NCBI GenBank assembly: GCA_027451885.1
Contig: DAIDHX010000052.1
Coordinates: 1 to 64,000 of the forward strand
From: Planctomycetales bacterium
GTDB taxonomy: Bacteria > Planctomycetota > Planctomycetia > Isosphaerales > Isosphaeraceae
DNA: 64,000 nt
Reading direction: 5' to 3'
A model generated the notes under the pieces. The model saw nothing but the letters and a program-made list of their open reading frames with translations, was not told the origin of the DNA and made no database searches. Made by a program: the position numbers and the translations under genes. Each line of letters opens with the position of its first letter. The stretch's first letter is position 1. Positions 47,986 to 57,207 of this stretch are shown here, piece after piece.

Positions 47986-49042
47986 TTGGCTGCCCTCGTA
48001 TCACGGATGCCTGACACTCTGCTTCCCGAACGTGTGCATCCTACCAGATTCGAGCCGGTCCATTCATGGCGTGTCGAATACGGCCGAGAGTTCCGCCGTG
48101 GGGGCCTGTTACCCGGGAGCAAAAAGGACATGCGATACTGAGCTGCCTGCAAGATTGCGGTGCTCGCGCTCGCGACGAGGACAGGGCACGCGGACTTGCG
48201 ATCTCGGTCCCTGCTGGTCGAACTCGCTCGGGCCGGTTCTATCCATCAGAACCGCCATGCCATGTCCTCGCTCACGACGTTGCGCTGCCATGCCCGCAAA
48301 AAGGCTGAATCGTTTAGGACACAATATCACTGGGCGGGTCCGGCGAGCCGACCTCACGCGCTGGGCTCTCGGTTTCAGTGCTGTACAGTTCCCAGGGCCT
48401 GTACGGGTTCAGGATTGTCTTCAGAACCAGAACCCCTCGTTTGGTTCTGCGAAGTTCAGGGCGACCTCCAGTGGTGCTTTCATTGTGCAGCAAGTCCGGG
48501 CTCAGAAGCCTCTCAACATTATACCTCGGCTCTAGGTGCAGAAGTTGGCGGAAGTTCTTGTATTGTTGGCGTACAGAGAACATCGGATCGACCCTTTCAA
48601 TAGGAACGTCGTTACCACGAGGCCGCTCGTTGCAATGCACCGCTATCCTACCCCCGACGTCTGCGAAAAAGCAAGCGCTTTTCCGGTACAGCGGTCGATA
48701 GAATTACAGTGTGTTAACAATATAATTCATACAATGTTAGAGAGACTTAAATTGTTTAAACATGTTTGTAGCATCTTCTTAGCCTTACCCAGGCGCCCAA
48801 TGTTTGTCGAGGAAATTGGACCATAATGACATGTGTTCTCGCACTGATTGCGTTCTCGCGGCGAACACGTTGTCTTGCTGAGAAAGAGGACGCGGAGGGT
48901 CGGCCGCGGGGGCGGGGAGGGGCTGTCGCGATGCGTGTGTTCGAGACCGGTGTTCGATCCAGGTCGAGGCTCGGCCTGGAATCGGGATCAGCCCAGGCGC
49001 GAGGGTGCGCGCGCCCGGGCCGACGGGTGGGTAAGAATGGGA
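47986..49042. other. 1-kb region without a supported gene, with an AT-rich end
   Basis: Codon pattern is poor on both strands. A 108-codon minus-strand frame (48314-48640) looks the least random but matches nothing I recognise. From about 48690 to 48830 the sequence is distinctly AT-rich (for example TTAACAATATAATTCAT), unlike the rest of the window. This may be decayed mobile DNA at the right edge of the accessory island. Confidence 0.45.
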
Positions 49043-50107
49043 TTACTGTTTCACGAGCGTGGCGACGGAAATATGCGGCCAGTCGATGTCCAGGAAGTGT
49101 AGCAGCACCGTCTGGGTGTACTGCAACTGGAAGAAATGCGAGCCGTCGTCCTGTTGTACCTTCTCGATCCAGAAGATCGCGTCCATCCGGGTCGCGTTGG
49201 CGTTTTTGGTCAGGAACGGAATGTTGAGCACGCCGGTCGGGAAGAGCGCCTGGTCGATCCCTCTGGGGCTGGTCGAGACGTCGAGCACGACGGTCTCGAC
49301 GATGTTCTGGCCGACGATGGCCGCCTTGAGGGCGAGGTTTGGATCGTCGAGGAATGGCTGCGGGAAATCGGGCGGAGGCGGTGCGACCGGGAACCGAGCA
49401 AGGTACGCCGGGGTGATCGGGTCGGGATTCCGGGGCGGGTTCGCGATGGGCCTGGTGCTGGCGACCCCGATTTTCGGCCCTCCCTTCACGAGCGGGATTG
49501 GCTGGCCGATGGCCATCACCGAGGTCCCGTGGGGGATGGAGCCCTGGCGCACGATCGTTTCGCCCAGCAAGGGAACCTGGGTTGCCGGCACGCGCAGCCA
49601 GAAGCCGGGCTCGATGTGCATTGCGCTTGAGTCGAGCGCGTTCGAGATGCGCTGAAGGTAGCTGAAACCGTGGAGTTTGATGTCTTTTTGGCCGTTCGAG
49701 CCGCGGTTCGGCACGGGTCCGCCGATCGGCGTGAAGGCCAGGGTCTCGATGGTGGCGTCGACCTTGACGCGGAACGGTTGAGGTCCCGCCAGGTTGTCGA
49801 AATCGGGCAGGGAGATGACGTTGAACCCGCGCCCGACCCAGGTGCCGCCGAGCTCCCGGAGTGGGCCGAGGTCGCAGAGGCGCTTCGCTTCCGCGGCGGC
49901 GCCTCGGATTCCCGCGGGCCTGCCTTTGGCCTGAGCGGGCTGGGCCTGGGGCGGGCCCAGTAACTCTGTACCTGCGGCCGCTGCGCCCGCGCCTGCCGCC
50001 GCTGCGCCCGCGCCTGCCGCCGCTGCGCCCGCGCCCGCCGCCGCTGCGCCCGCGCCTGCCAGAAACCCGCGCCGAGTCGCATGAGTTCCAACCGTTGCAC
50101 GCCTCAT
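49043..50107 (-). CDS. Tat-exported protein with heme-binding (lipocalin-like) barrel pattern
   Basis: About 354 aa. The N-terminus has a twin-arginine motif (THATRRGFLAG) followed by an extremely regular Gly/Ala stretch made of four identical 7-residue units (GAGAAAA). The mature part opens with LGPLRELGGTWVGRGFNVI and contains LHGFSYLQRISNALDSSAMHIEPGFW and GSIPHGTSVMAIG, a pattern I associate with proteins annotated as heme-binding beta-barrels; the evidence for heme is weak. ATG 50107 has GGGAGG 6-7 nt upstream; the frame extends to 50245 but without a signal. It is divergent from the riboswitch-controlled cluster. Confidence 0.65.
   Translation of the reverse strand: MRRATVGTHATRRGFLAGAGAAAAGAGAAAAGAGAAAAGAGAAAAGTELLGPPQAQPAQAKGRPAGIRGAAAEAKRLCDLGPLRELGGTWVGRGFNVISLPDFDNLAGPQPFRVKVDATIETLAFTPIGGPVPNRGSNGQKDIKLHGFSYLQRISNALDSSAMHIEPGFWLRVPATQVPLLGETIVRQGSIPHGTSVMAIGQPIPLVKGGPKIGVASTRPIANPPRNPDPITPAYLARFPVAPPPPDFPQPFLDDPNLALKAAIVGQNIVETVVLDVSTSPRGIDQALFPTGVLNIPFLTKNANATRMDAIFWIEKVQQDDGSHFFQLQYTQTVLLHFLDIDWPHISVATLVKQ
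49977..50060. repeat. Four tandem 21-bp repeats inside a signal peptide
   Basis: Four contiguous units of GCCGCTGCGCCCGCGCCTGCC-like sequence (one base difference in the third). They encode four GAGAAAA heptads in the hydrophobic region of the Tat signal peptide of the overlapping minus-strand gene. Confidence 0.9.
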
Positions 50108-50414
50108 CGAAGCCTCCCCGCGTGTTGAAGTTCGATCGATGCCGCGCGACGTCCCAGACGCGAGACGCGCGTTGCGTTCGGCAAAACAACAGCCCTCCGT
50201 TCCAGACGCTTGAACATCAGCGGGACGGCACCGGAACCGAAACATTCCGATGCGCTCTGCATCCGCAACGTTTGGTGTTCAAGATTTTGGAATCCGCCGT
50301 CCGGGTGCCGGGGCGTGATGCGGCGTTCCCTCGTCCCGGACAACCCGGGCCGGCCGGCTCTTGACGTCGGGCAGGGCGGGGGGATATCCTTTTGACATTG
50401 ATAATTCGGTGCGC

Positions 50415-50568
50415 ATCTTATCCAGAGTGGCTGAGGGACGGGCCCGACGACGCCACAGCAACCGGTTCACCACCGTGGTGAACGCTGGTGCTAACTCCCG
50501 CCCTGTGCAATCCCGCGCTGTTTGCTCCCGCGAGCAGCCGGCGGTCGTGCTGATGGGGCAGATAAGAT
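50415..50568 (+). promoter_or_regulatory. SAM-I riboswitch (S-box leader)
   Basis: P1 is an 8-bp pairing of ATCTTATC (50415-50422) with GATAAGAT (50561-50568). Inside are the S-box landmarks: CAGAG after P1, P2 GTGGC/GCCAC enclosing GAGGGACGGGCCCGACGA (kink-turn and pseudoknot loop), GCAACC, P3 GTTCACCA/TGGTGAAC, the conserved GGTGCTAACTCCCGCCC and GGGGCAGATAAG closing P4/P1. A second strong hairpin (50569-50602, GGTCTCGAGCC against GGCTCGCTCGACC) follows at once and may be the expression platform. A GATAAT at 50400-50405 would place the transcription start near P1. It should lower expression of the following gene when S-adenosylmethionine is high. Confidence 0.9.
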
Positions 50569-50754
50569 GGTCTCGAGCCGCCCCATCCTGGCTCGCTCGA
50601 CCCTCCCTTATCCCATACGCAGCCTCATCAAACGGTGCAACCCGCCAGGGTTTGGCGGGGCGCCTGGTCGTCTCCCGCGAAAGAGGCGATCGACCGAGTC
50701 TGGATCGAGATGGGCGCGGAACCACTCGAGTTCGAGGGAAGGGAGACTGATCCC

Positions 50755-52020
50755 GTGTCGGCGGAACGTGTGCTGGGACTCAAGTGCCGGCTGTGCGGCA
50801 AGCAATACCCCAAGGAAGCGCTCAACTTTTGCACGGACGATTTCGGGCCGCTCGAGGTCGCTTATGACTACGAGGCCATCGCCCGGACGTTTAGCCGGGA
50901 GGCAGTTGCCACGCGCCCGCAGACGATGTGGCGTTACTGGGATCTGCTGCCGATCGACGGCGAGCCGACGGTGGGCCGGCATGTGGGGCGCACGCCGTTG
51001 ATCCGGGCCGATCGGCTGGCGAAGGCGCTCGGGGTTGGGGAGCTTTACATCAAGAACGACGCGGTCAATCACCCGTCGCTGTCGTTCAAGGATCGCGTGG
51101 TGGCCGTTGCACTTTCGAAGGCGGTGGAATTTGGGTTTCAGACGGTCGGCTGCGCGTCGACTGGGAACCTGGCCGGGAGCGTGGCGGCGAACGCGGCCGC
51201 GGCCGGGCTGGACGCCTATGTGCTCATTCCGGACGGGCTCGAGCAGGGCAAGGTTTTAGGCGCGATGATCCATGGCGCCAGGGTCGTGGCGATCGAAGGC
51301 AATTATGACCACGTGAACCGGCTTTGTTCGCAGATTGCGTTCCGGTTCGGCTGGGGCTTTGTGAATGTGAATCTGCGGCCGTTTTACGCCGAGGGATCGA
51401 AGTCGATGGGCTTCGAGATCGCGGAGGACCTGGGCTGGCGCGTGCCCGATCATGTGGTGGCGCCGATGGCCGGCGGCAGCCTGATTGGCAAGATCCACAA
51501 GGCGTTCAAGGAGCTGGAGATCCTGGGGGCGCTTGAGAACCCGGTGAAGACGCGGCTGCATGGGGCGCAGGCGACGGGGTGCAACCCGATTTCGGCGACT
51601 GTGAAGAGTGGCGCGAGCAAGGTCAAGCCGGTCAAGAATCCGAACACGATCGCCAAGAGCCTGGCGATCGGCGACCCGGCGGACGGCTACTTCGCCTCGC
51701 AGCTTATCCGCGACACGGGGGGTTGGAGCGACGACGTCGACGACGATTCGATCATCGACGCGATGCGGCTGCTGGCCGAGACCGAGGGGATCTGGGCCGA
51801 GACGGCGGGCGGGGTGACGCTGGCCGTGACCCGCAAGCTGATCGAGGACGGGCGGATCGACCGCGACGAGTCGATCGTCGTTTGCATCGCGGGCAATGGG
51901 CTCAAGACGCAGGAGCCGTTGCTCGAGCGGATGGCGCGGCCGACGGTCATCAAGCCGAGTCTCGAGGCGTTCGAGGCCCTGCTCGAGCGCGACGCCGCCC
52001 CCGCGCTTGCCACTGTCTAG
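50755..52020 (+). CDS. thrC: Threonine synthase-family PLP enzyme under SAM riboswitch control
   Basis: About 421 aa, fold-type II. A small N-terminal Cys module (LKCRLCGKQYP, NFCTDDFGPL) precedes the PLP domain. The PLP Lys is in HPSLSFKDRVV (near 108), the phosphate loop is GGSLIGK, and STGNLAGSVAANAA is the substrate loop. The pattern is that of threonine synthase, which acts on O-phosphohomoserine. However, a SAM-I riboswitch lies directly upstream and sulfur-carrier genes lie downstream, so a sulfur-inserting (homocysteine-forming) role is conceivable. GTG 50755 has GGGAG 9 nt upstream; ATG 50710 is an alternative with a weaker site. Confidence 0.82.
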   Translation: MSAERVLGLKCRLCGKQYPKEALNFCTDDFGPLEVAYDYEAIARTFSREAVATRPQTMWRYWDLLPIDGEPTVGRHVGRTPLIRADRLAKALGVGELYIKNDAVNHPSLSFKDRVVAVALSKAVEFGFQTVGCASTGNLAGSVAANAAAAGLDAYVLIPDGLEQGKVLGAMIHGARVVAIEGNYDHVNRLCSQIAFRFGWGFVNVNLRPFYAEGSKSMGFEIAEDLGWRVPDHVVAPMAGGSLIGKIHKAFKELEILGALENPVKTRLHGAQATGCNPISATVKSGASKVKPVKNPNTIAKSLAIGDPADGYFASQLIRDTGGWSDDVDDDSIIDAMRLLAETEGIWAETAGGVTLAVTRKLIEDGRIDRDESIVVCIAGNGLKTQEPLLERMARPTVIKPSLEAFEALLERDAAPALATV

Positions 52021-52029
52021 ATTCATCAC

Positions 52030-52063
52030 GGCTCGCCCGGAGTCGGGGCTCGAGCCTTTTTTT
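52030..52063 (+). terminator. Intrinsic terminator between thrC-like and sulfur-carrier genes
   Basis: GGCTCG (52030-52035) pairs with CGAGCC (52051-52056), with an inner CCCG/CGGG stem, followed at once by seven T. It starts 10 nt after the upstream stop and ends 15 nt before the next start codon, so the downstream genes would be expressed by read-through or from another promoter. Confidence 0.65.
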
Positions 52064-52078
52064 CTCGGAGTTGCCAGC

Positions 52079-52348
52079 ATGCCTGTTGTTCGTATTCCCA
52101 CCCCGCTGCGCCCGCACGCCGGCGGTGTTGACAAGCTCGACCTTGCGGGGAGCACCGTCAAGGAGCTCTTCGACCGCCTGGGAGAAGCCCACCCTGCGCT
52201 TCGGGAGCGGTTGTTCGATGGCGAGGAGCTGCGGCGATTTGTGAATGTCTACGTCAACGACGAGGACATTCGCTATCTCGAGGACCTGGAAACGCCCGTT
52301 GCGCCCGGCGACGAGGTGAGCATCATTCCGGCCGTGGCGGGGGGCTGA
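52079..52348 (+). CDS. MoaD/ThiS-like sulfur-carrier protein
   Basis: 89 aa, beta-grasp fold. The sequence runs VRIPTPLRPHAGG, TVKELFDRLGEAHPALRERLF, RFVNVYVNDEDIRYLEDLETPV, GDEVSIIPAVAGG and ends exactly in Gly-Gly, the residue pair that is adenylated and thiocarboxylated in this family. No peptide follows the Gly-Gly, so no JAMM-type processing is needed. It resembles CysO/MoaD2-type carriers rather than the short ThiS of thiamine synthesis. ATG 52079 has CGGAG 9 nt upstream. The MoeB-like E1 gene comes next. Confidence 0.88.
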   Translation: MPVVRIPTPLRPHAGGVDKLDLAGSTVKELFDRLGEAHPALRERLFDGEELRRFVNVYVNDEDIRYLEDLETPVAPGDEVSIIPAVAGG

Positions 52349-52450
52349 TCTCCCGCGGGGCGCGTGCGGTCCGGGAAACGCTCGCCGAGAGCAAGGGCAG
52401 CCGTGCGCGCAAATCGCTAGAATCAAGCGTGAGGTGTGATAGGAGGTTGG

Positions 52451-53488
52451 ATGCCGGTGGATTCGCTCGAACGCTACAGTCGCCAGATGCGCTTTCCCGC
52501 CCTGGGCAAGGCCGGGCAGGAAGCGCTTTGCAAAAGCACCGTGGCCGTTTGCGGCTGCGGCGCGCTCGGTACGGTGCTGGCCAATCATCTCGCCCGGGCG
52601 GGGGTGGGCAAGCTGCGGATCATCGACCGCGACTTCATCGAAACGCATAACCTGCAACGGCAGATTCTGTTCGATGAGGACGACGTGGCCTCCAACCTGC
52701 CCAAGGCTGAGGCCGCCGCGCGCAAGCTCCGCGCGATCAACTCCACGATCACGATCGAGCCGGTCGTCACCGACATTGATCACACGAATATTCTCGCGCT
52801 CGTGAGCGACGCCGACCTGATTCTCGACGGCACGGACAACTTCGAGACGCGGTATCTGATCAACGACGCGGCGGTGAAGCTGGGCAAGCCGTGGATCTAC
52901 GGCGGGGTGATCGGCTCCGAGGGGCAGACGATGACGATCCTGCCGGGCGAGACGCCATGCCTGCGGTGTCTGATCGAGACAGCGCCTCCGCCGGGGATGA
53001 CGCCCACGTGCGAGACGGCGGGTGTGCTGGGACCGGCGGTGTCGGTGATTGCGTCGTTCGAGGCGATCGAGGCGATCAAGATCCTTTCGGGGGCGCGTGC
53101 AGCGCTCAACCCGTGTCTGATCATGGTGGACGTGTGGGACTGGACGTTCCGGCAGCTCAAGATTGCGAACTTGCTGGGCAAGGTGGACTGCCCCTGCTGC
53201 AAGGGGCGCAAGTTCGAGTGGCTCGAGGGGGGGCAGGGCTCGCACACGACGACGCTCTGCGGCCGCAACGCGGTGCAGGTGGCCGTGCGCAGGGACGAGC
53301 CGCTCGATTTCCCTGAGCTGGCCTCGCGGCTGGCGAGCTTCGCGGAGGTCAGGCACAACGCGTTCATGCTTCGGTTCGCGGCCGAGGGGCACGAATTCAC
53401 CGTGTTCCCAGACGGCCGGGCCATCATCAAGGGAACCAACGACGTCACAAGGGCGCGCACGCTTTATTCTCAGTTCATTGGAAGCTGA
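52451..53488 (+). CDS. MoeB/ThiF-family E1-like adenylyltransferase
   Basis: About 345 aa. It activates the C-terminal Gly of a sulfur carrier with ATP. Present are ERYSRQMRFPALG, the nucleotide loop CGCGALGTVLANHLARAG, the Asp/Arg set in DRDFIETHNLQRQ, DGTDNFETRYLINDA, the zinc pairs CLRC and CPCC, and a candidate sulfur-accepting Cys in TCETAGVLGP. The C-terminal 80 residues after the second CxxC form an extra domain with a conserved look but no rhodanese Cys loop, so it differs from MOCS3-type enzymes. The start ATG 52451 has TAGGAGGT directly upstream, the strongest ribosome-binding site in the cluster. Confidence 0.9.
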   Translation: MPVDSLERYSRQMRFPALGKAGQEALCKSTVAVCGCGALGTVLANHLARAGVGKLRIIDRDFIETHNLQRQILFDEDDVASNLPKAEAAARKLRAINSTITIEPVVTDIDHTNILALVSDADLILDGTDNFETRYLINDAAVKLGKPWIYGGVIGSEGQTMTILPGETPCLRCLIETAPPPGMTPTCETAGVLGPAVSVIASFEAIEAIKILSGARAALNPCLIMVDVWDWTFRQLKIANLLGKVDCPCCKGRKFEWLEGGQGSHTTTLCGRNAVQVAVRRDEPLDFPELASRLASFAEVRHNAFMLRFAAEGHEFTVFPDGRAIIKGTNDVTRARTLYSQFIGS

Positions 53489-53528
53489 GCCGCCGCGCCC
53501 GCGGAGAGTCGCAACCGGGAGCCATTGC

Positions 53529-54683
53529 GTGATTTATCTCGACAACGCCGCCACCAGCTTTCCCAAGCCGGAATCGGTCTACCAGGCGCTCGACCGGTTC
53601 GCCCGCACCAGCCTGGCGAACCCGGGTCGGGCAGGGCACAGGATGGCCGTCTCGGCCGAGCGCACGCTCGACGCCGCCCGGCACGCGCTCAACCAGTTTT
53701 TCCAGGGGGACGCGCCCGAGCGCTGGGTGTTCACGCTCAACGCCACCGACGCGCTAAACATGGCCATCAAGGGTGTGATTCGGGAGGGTGATCACGTCAT
53801 CACGTCGGATCTTGAGCATAACTCTGTGAGCCGGCCGCTGCGGGCGCTCGAGGAGGGGGGCACGATCACGCTGACGCGGGTCGCGTCGCGCGGGGGGTAT
53901 CTTGATCCCGAGGACATCCGCCGCGCGATGGGGCCAAGGACCCGGCTGGTGGCGACGACGCATGCCGCGAACGTGCTGGGCACGGTGCAGCCGATCGAGG
54001 CGATTGGCAAGATTGTGCGTGAGGCTGGGGCGCTTTACCTGGTGGACGCTGCGCAATCGGCGGGGGTGGTGGCGATCGACCTGCGGACGGCGGCGGTGGA
54101 CATGCTGGCGTTTCCGGGGCACAAGGGGCTTTACGGGCCGACGGGGGTGGGTGCGCTTTATGTGGGGCCGCGGACCGACGGCCACATTGAGCCCTGGCGT
54201 GAAGGGGGCACGGGGGGTGATTCCTCGAGCCCAGCGCAGCCGCGGCAACTGCCTTACTTGCTCGAGGGGGGCACGCCGAACGTGCTGGGCGTCGCGGGCC
54301 TGGCCGCGGGGCTCGACTGGGTCGCGCGGCATGCGCCCGATGCGCTCCGCAAGCACGAGGTCAACCTGCTCCAGATCGTGGTCGACTGGGTGAACGAGTC
54401 GGGCGACTGGAAGATCGCCGGGCGCTGGGAACCCGCCACGCACGTGGGCGCTTTATCGCTCGTCACGCCCGAGGGGATCACCCCTCAGGACGTGGCCGCG
54501 ATCCTCGACACCAGCTTCGAGATCGCCGTGCGCCCGGGCCTGCACTGCGCCCCGTACATTCACCGGGCGCTTGGCACATTTCCCGATGGAACGATCCGTG
54601 TTTCGCCGGGTGCGTTCTCAACTCCGGAAGAGATTCTAAAATTCACTGCGTCGCTCGCCGAGATCACTAGCGGAGTGCTCTGA
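53529..54683 (+). CDS. Class V aminotransferase, probable cysteine desulfurase
   Basis: About 384 aa. NifS/SufS-like PLP enzyme: MIYLDNAATSFPKPESV at the N-terminus, DLEHNSVSRPL, VDAAQSAGVV, PLP Lys in FPGHKGLYGPTG (near 200), and the persulfide-forming Cys in RPGLHCAPYIHR (near 340). This architecture (short, with FPGHKGL) is that of the cysteine-desulfurase-like family that provides persulfide sulfur. It would donate sulfur to the activated carrier protein encoded two genes upstream. GTG 53529 has GGGAG about 7 nt upstream and lies 40 bp after the MoeB-like gene; the frame is open far upstream inside that gene. Confidence 0.88.
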   Translation: MIYLDNAATSFPKPESVYQALDRFARTSLANPGRAGHRMAVSAERTLDAARHALNQFFQGDAPERWVFTLNATDALNMAIKGVIREGDHVITSDLEHNSVSRPLRALEEGGTITLTRVASRGGYLDPEDIRRAMGPRTRLVATTHAANVLGTVQPIEAIGKIVREAGALYLVDAAQSAGVVAIDLRTAAVDMLAFPGHKGLYGPTGVGALYVGPRTDGHIEPWREGGTGGDSSSPAQPRQLPYLLEGGTPNVLGVAGLAAGLDWVARHAPDALRKHEVNLLQIVVDWVNESGDWKIAGRWEPATHVGALSLVTPEGITPQDVAAILDTSFEIAVRPGLHCAPYIHRALGTFPDGTIRVSPGAFSTPEEILKFTASLAEITSGVL

Positions 54684-54752
54684 GCGTGCCAAATCGACGT
54701 TGATGGGCGCATGGCGGGTCGCCTGCGTGCTTCCCGCTGGGAGATTCTCCGG

Positions 54753-55973
54753 ATGAACATGGATTCGCTGGCGGTTGCCGCGCTCGCTGCGCTCAACATC
54801 GCCGTCCTTCCCTTCTTCCTGCTCTTGCTCATGTCCGCGGTGGCCGCTGTCGTTGCCCGCAAGCGCCCGCTCCCGGCCGACCTTGCGCCCCGTTCGCATT
54901 TCTTGATCGTGATTCCCGCCCATAACGAGGAGACGGGCATTGCCGACACCGTGCGGAGCTGCCTGGAGTCTGACTATCCCAGCGACCTCTTCAGCGTGAT
55001 GGTCATTGCGGACAATTGTTCGGACAGCACCGCCAACGTGGCGGCCGAGGCCGGCGCGAACGTGCTCGAGCGCCATGACGAAACCCGCAAGAGCAAGGGC
55101 TACGCGATCGAATACCTGATCGAGACGCTCGAGCCGTCTCGGGTTCTTGATTCAATCCATGCGATTGTGATTATCGACGCCGATACCCTGGTCGACCGCA
55201 AGCTGCTGCGGGTGTTTGATCAGGATTTGCGCCTGGGTCACGACTGGATTCAGTGCTATTACACGGTCCGCGCCCCCGAGCGTTCCTGGCGCACGCGGCT
55301 GATGAATTACGCGTTCAGTCTGTTCAACGGGGTGCTGCCGTACGGCCATTATGTGCTGGGCTCGAGCGCGGGGTTCCGCGGCAACGGCATGTGTTTCTCG
55401 ACCCGCGGCATGCGCAGGCGGCCGTGGAAGGCGTACGGTCTGGTCGAGGACATGGAGTACTCGTGGTCGCTACGTGCGGCTGGCGAGCGGATTGTGTTCG
55501 AGCCGAGGGCCACGGTCGCGGCGGCGATGCCAAGCGCGGGGGGAAAAGGGGCGGCGACGCAACGCGCACGCTGGGAATTCGGGCGCAGCCAGATCCGCCG
55601 CCGTTTTCTGCCGATTGTCTGGCGCGCGCGTGCGATGTCCGCGTGGGACAGGCTTCTTTCCGTGCTTGAGCTGGCCTTGCCCACGCTCTCGGCCCTGGCG
55701 CTTGCGTTCGCCGTGGTGGCGGGCCTGGATCTTGTCTGGTTCGTCTGGAGCGGCGGGCAAGGGATCTCAGGCGCATTGCTGCTCGCATCGGCCGTGCTGA
55801 TGCTGGTCTCGCTGGTGGTCTACGCGCTTGCCCCTTTTCTCGCGCTCAAGCTCCCGCTTCATTATCTTGCCACGCTCGCTTTCGCCCCGATCTACATGGC
55901 CTGGAAACTCATCGTTCGCGTTGCCGGGCCGCCCCGCGCCTGGGTTCGAACCGAGCGCGAGCCGTCGCGTTGA
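54753..55973 (+). CDS. Membrane glycosyltransferase, family 2
   Basis: About 406 aa. One N-terminal membrane segment (LAALNIAVLPFFLLLLMSAVAAVVA), a GT-A domain, and a cluster of C-terminal membrane segments (about 300-395). Catalytic features: FLIVIPAHNEE, VIADNCSD, IIDADTLVD (DxD), GLVEDMEYSW and TQRARWEFGR (QxxRW). ED and QxxRW together indicate a processive-type or polyprenyl-linked GT2 enzyme of the inner membrane making an extracellular or cell-surface glycan. The sugar is not predictable. ATG 54753 has GGGAG 9 nt upstream. It follows the desulfurase gene by 69 bp but has no obvious functional link to it. Confidence 0.88.
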   Translation: MNMDSLAVAALAALNIAVLPFFLLLLMSAVAAVVARKRPLPADLAPRSHFLIVIPAHNEETGIADTVRSCLESDYPSDLFSVMVIADNCSDSTANVAAEAGANVLERHDETRKSKGYAIEYLIETLEPSRVLDSIHAIVIIDADTLVDRKLLRVFDQDLRLGHDWIQCYYTVRAPERSWRTRLMNYAFSLFNGVLPYGHYVLGSSAGFRGNGMCFSTRGMRRRPWKAYGLVEDMEYSWSLRAAGERIVFEPRATVAAAMPSAGGKGAATQRARWEFGRSQIRRRFLPIVWRARAMSAWDRLLSVLELALPTLSALALAFAVVAGLDLVWFVWSGGQGISGALLLASAVLMLVSLVVYALAPFLALKLPLHYLATLAFAPIYMAWKLIVRVAGPPRAWVRTEREPSR

Positions 55974-56047
55974 GCGGCGGCGGATCTCCCCAATCGGGCG
56001 CTCGCCGACCGCGGCCGTTTTGACTCCTACGATTCTCGGCCCGAACG

Positions 56048-56056
56048 TGCTATGAT
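56048..56056 (+). promoter_or_regulatory. Extended -10 promoter element for gap-pgk
   Basis: TGCTATGAT is a TGn-TATGAT extended -10. It lies about 68 nt before the GTG start of gap. A TTGACT farther upstream is too distant to act as its -35. Confidence 0.4.
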
Positions 56057-56123
56057 CAAATCGTGTTTCCCGCGCGCGGGCGCTCGCCCGCCGGGACCAT
56101 GGTCAGCCAAGAGGAGAAGAAAC

Positions 56124-57125
<1,002 letters not shown>

Positions 57126-57207
57126 TCGAACCGGATTTCCCTGGCCCCGGCCGCGCTTGCCCCTGGGCGCGCGGCTGGGGTCTTCTCGTTTCAAGGACCT
57201 CGATACC

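Noticed and set aside
48314-48640. A 108-codon minus-strand frame in the gene-poor region
   Set aside because: No domain, weak ribosome-binding site and uncertain codon pattern; not strong enough to list as a gene.
56020-56056. TTGACT and TATGAT as a standard promoter for gap
   Set aside because: The spacing is 25 bp, too long; only the extended -10 was kept.
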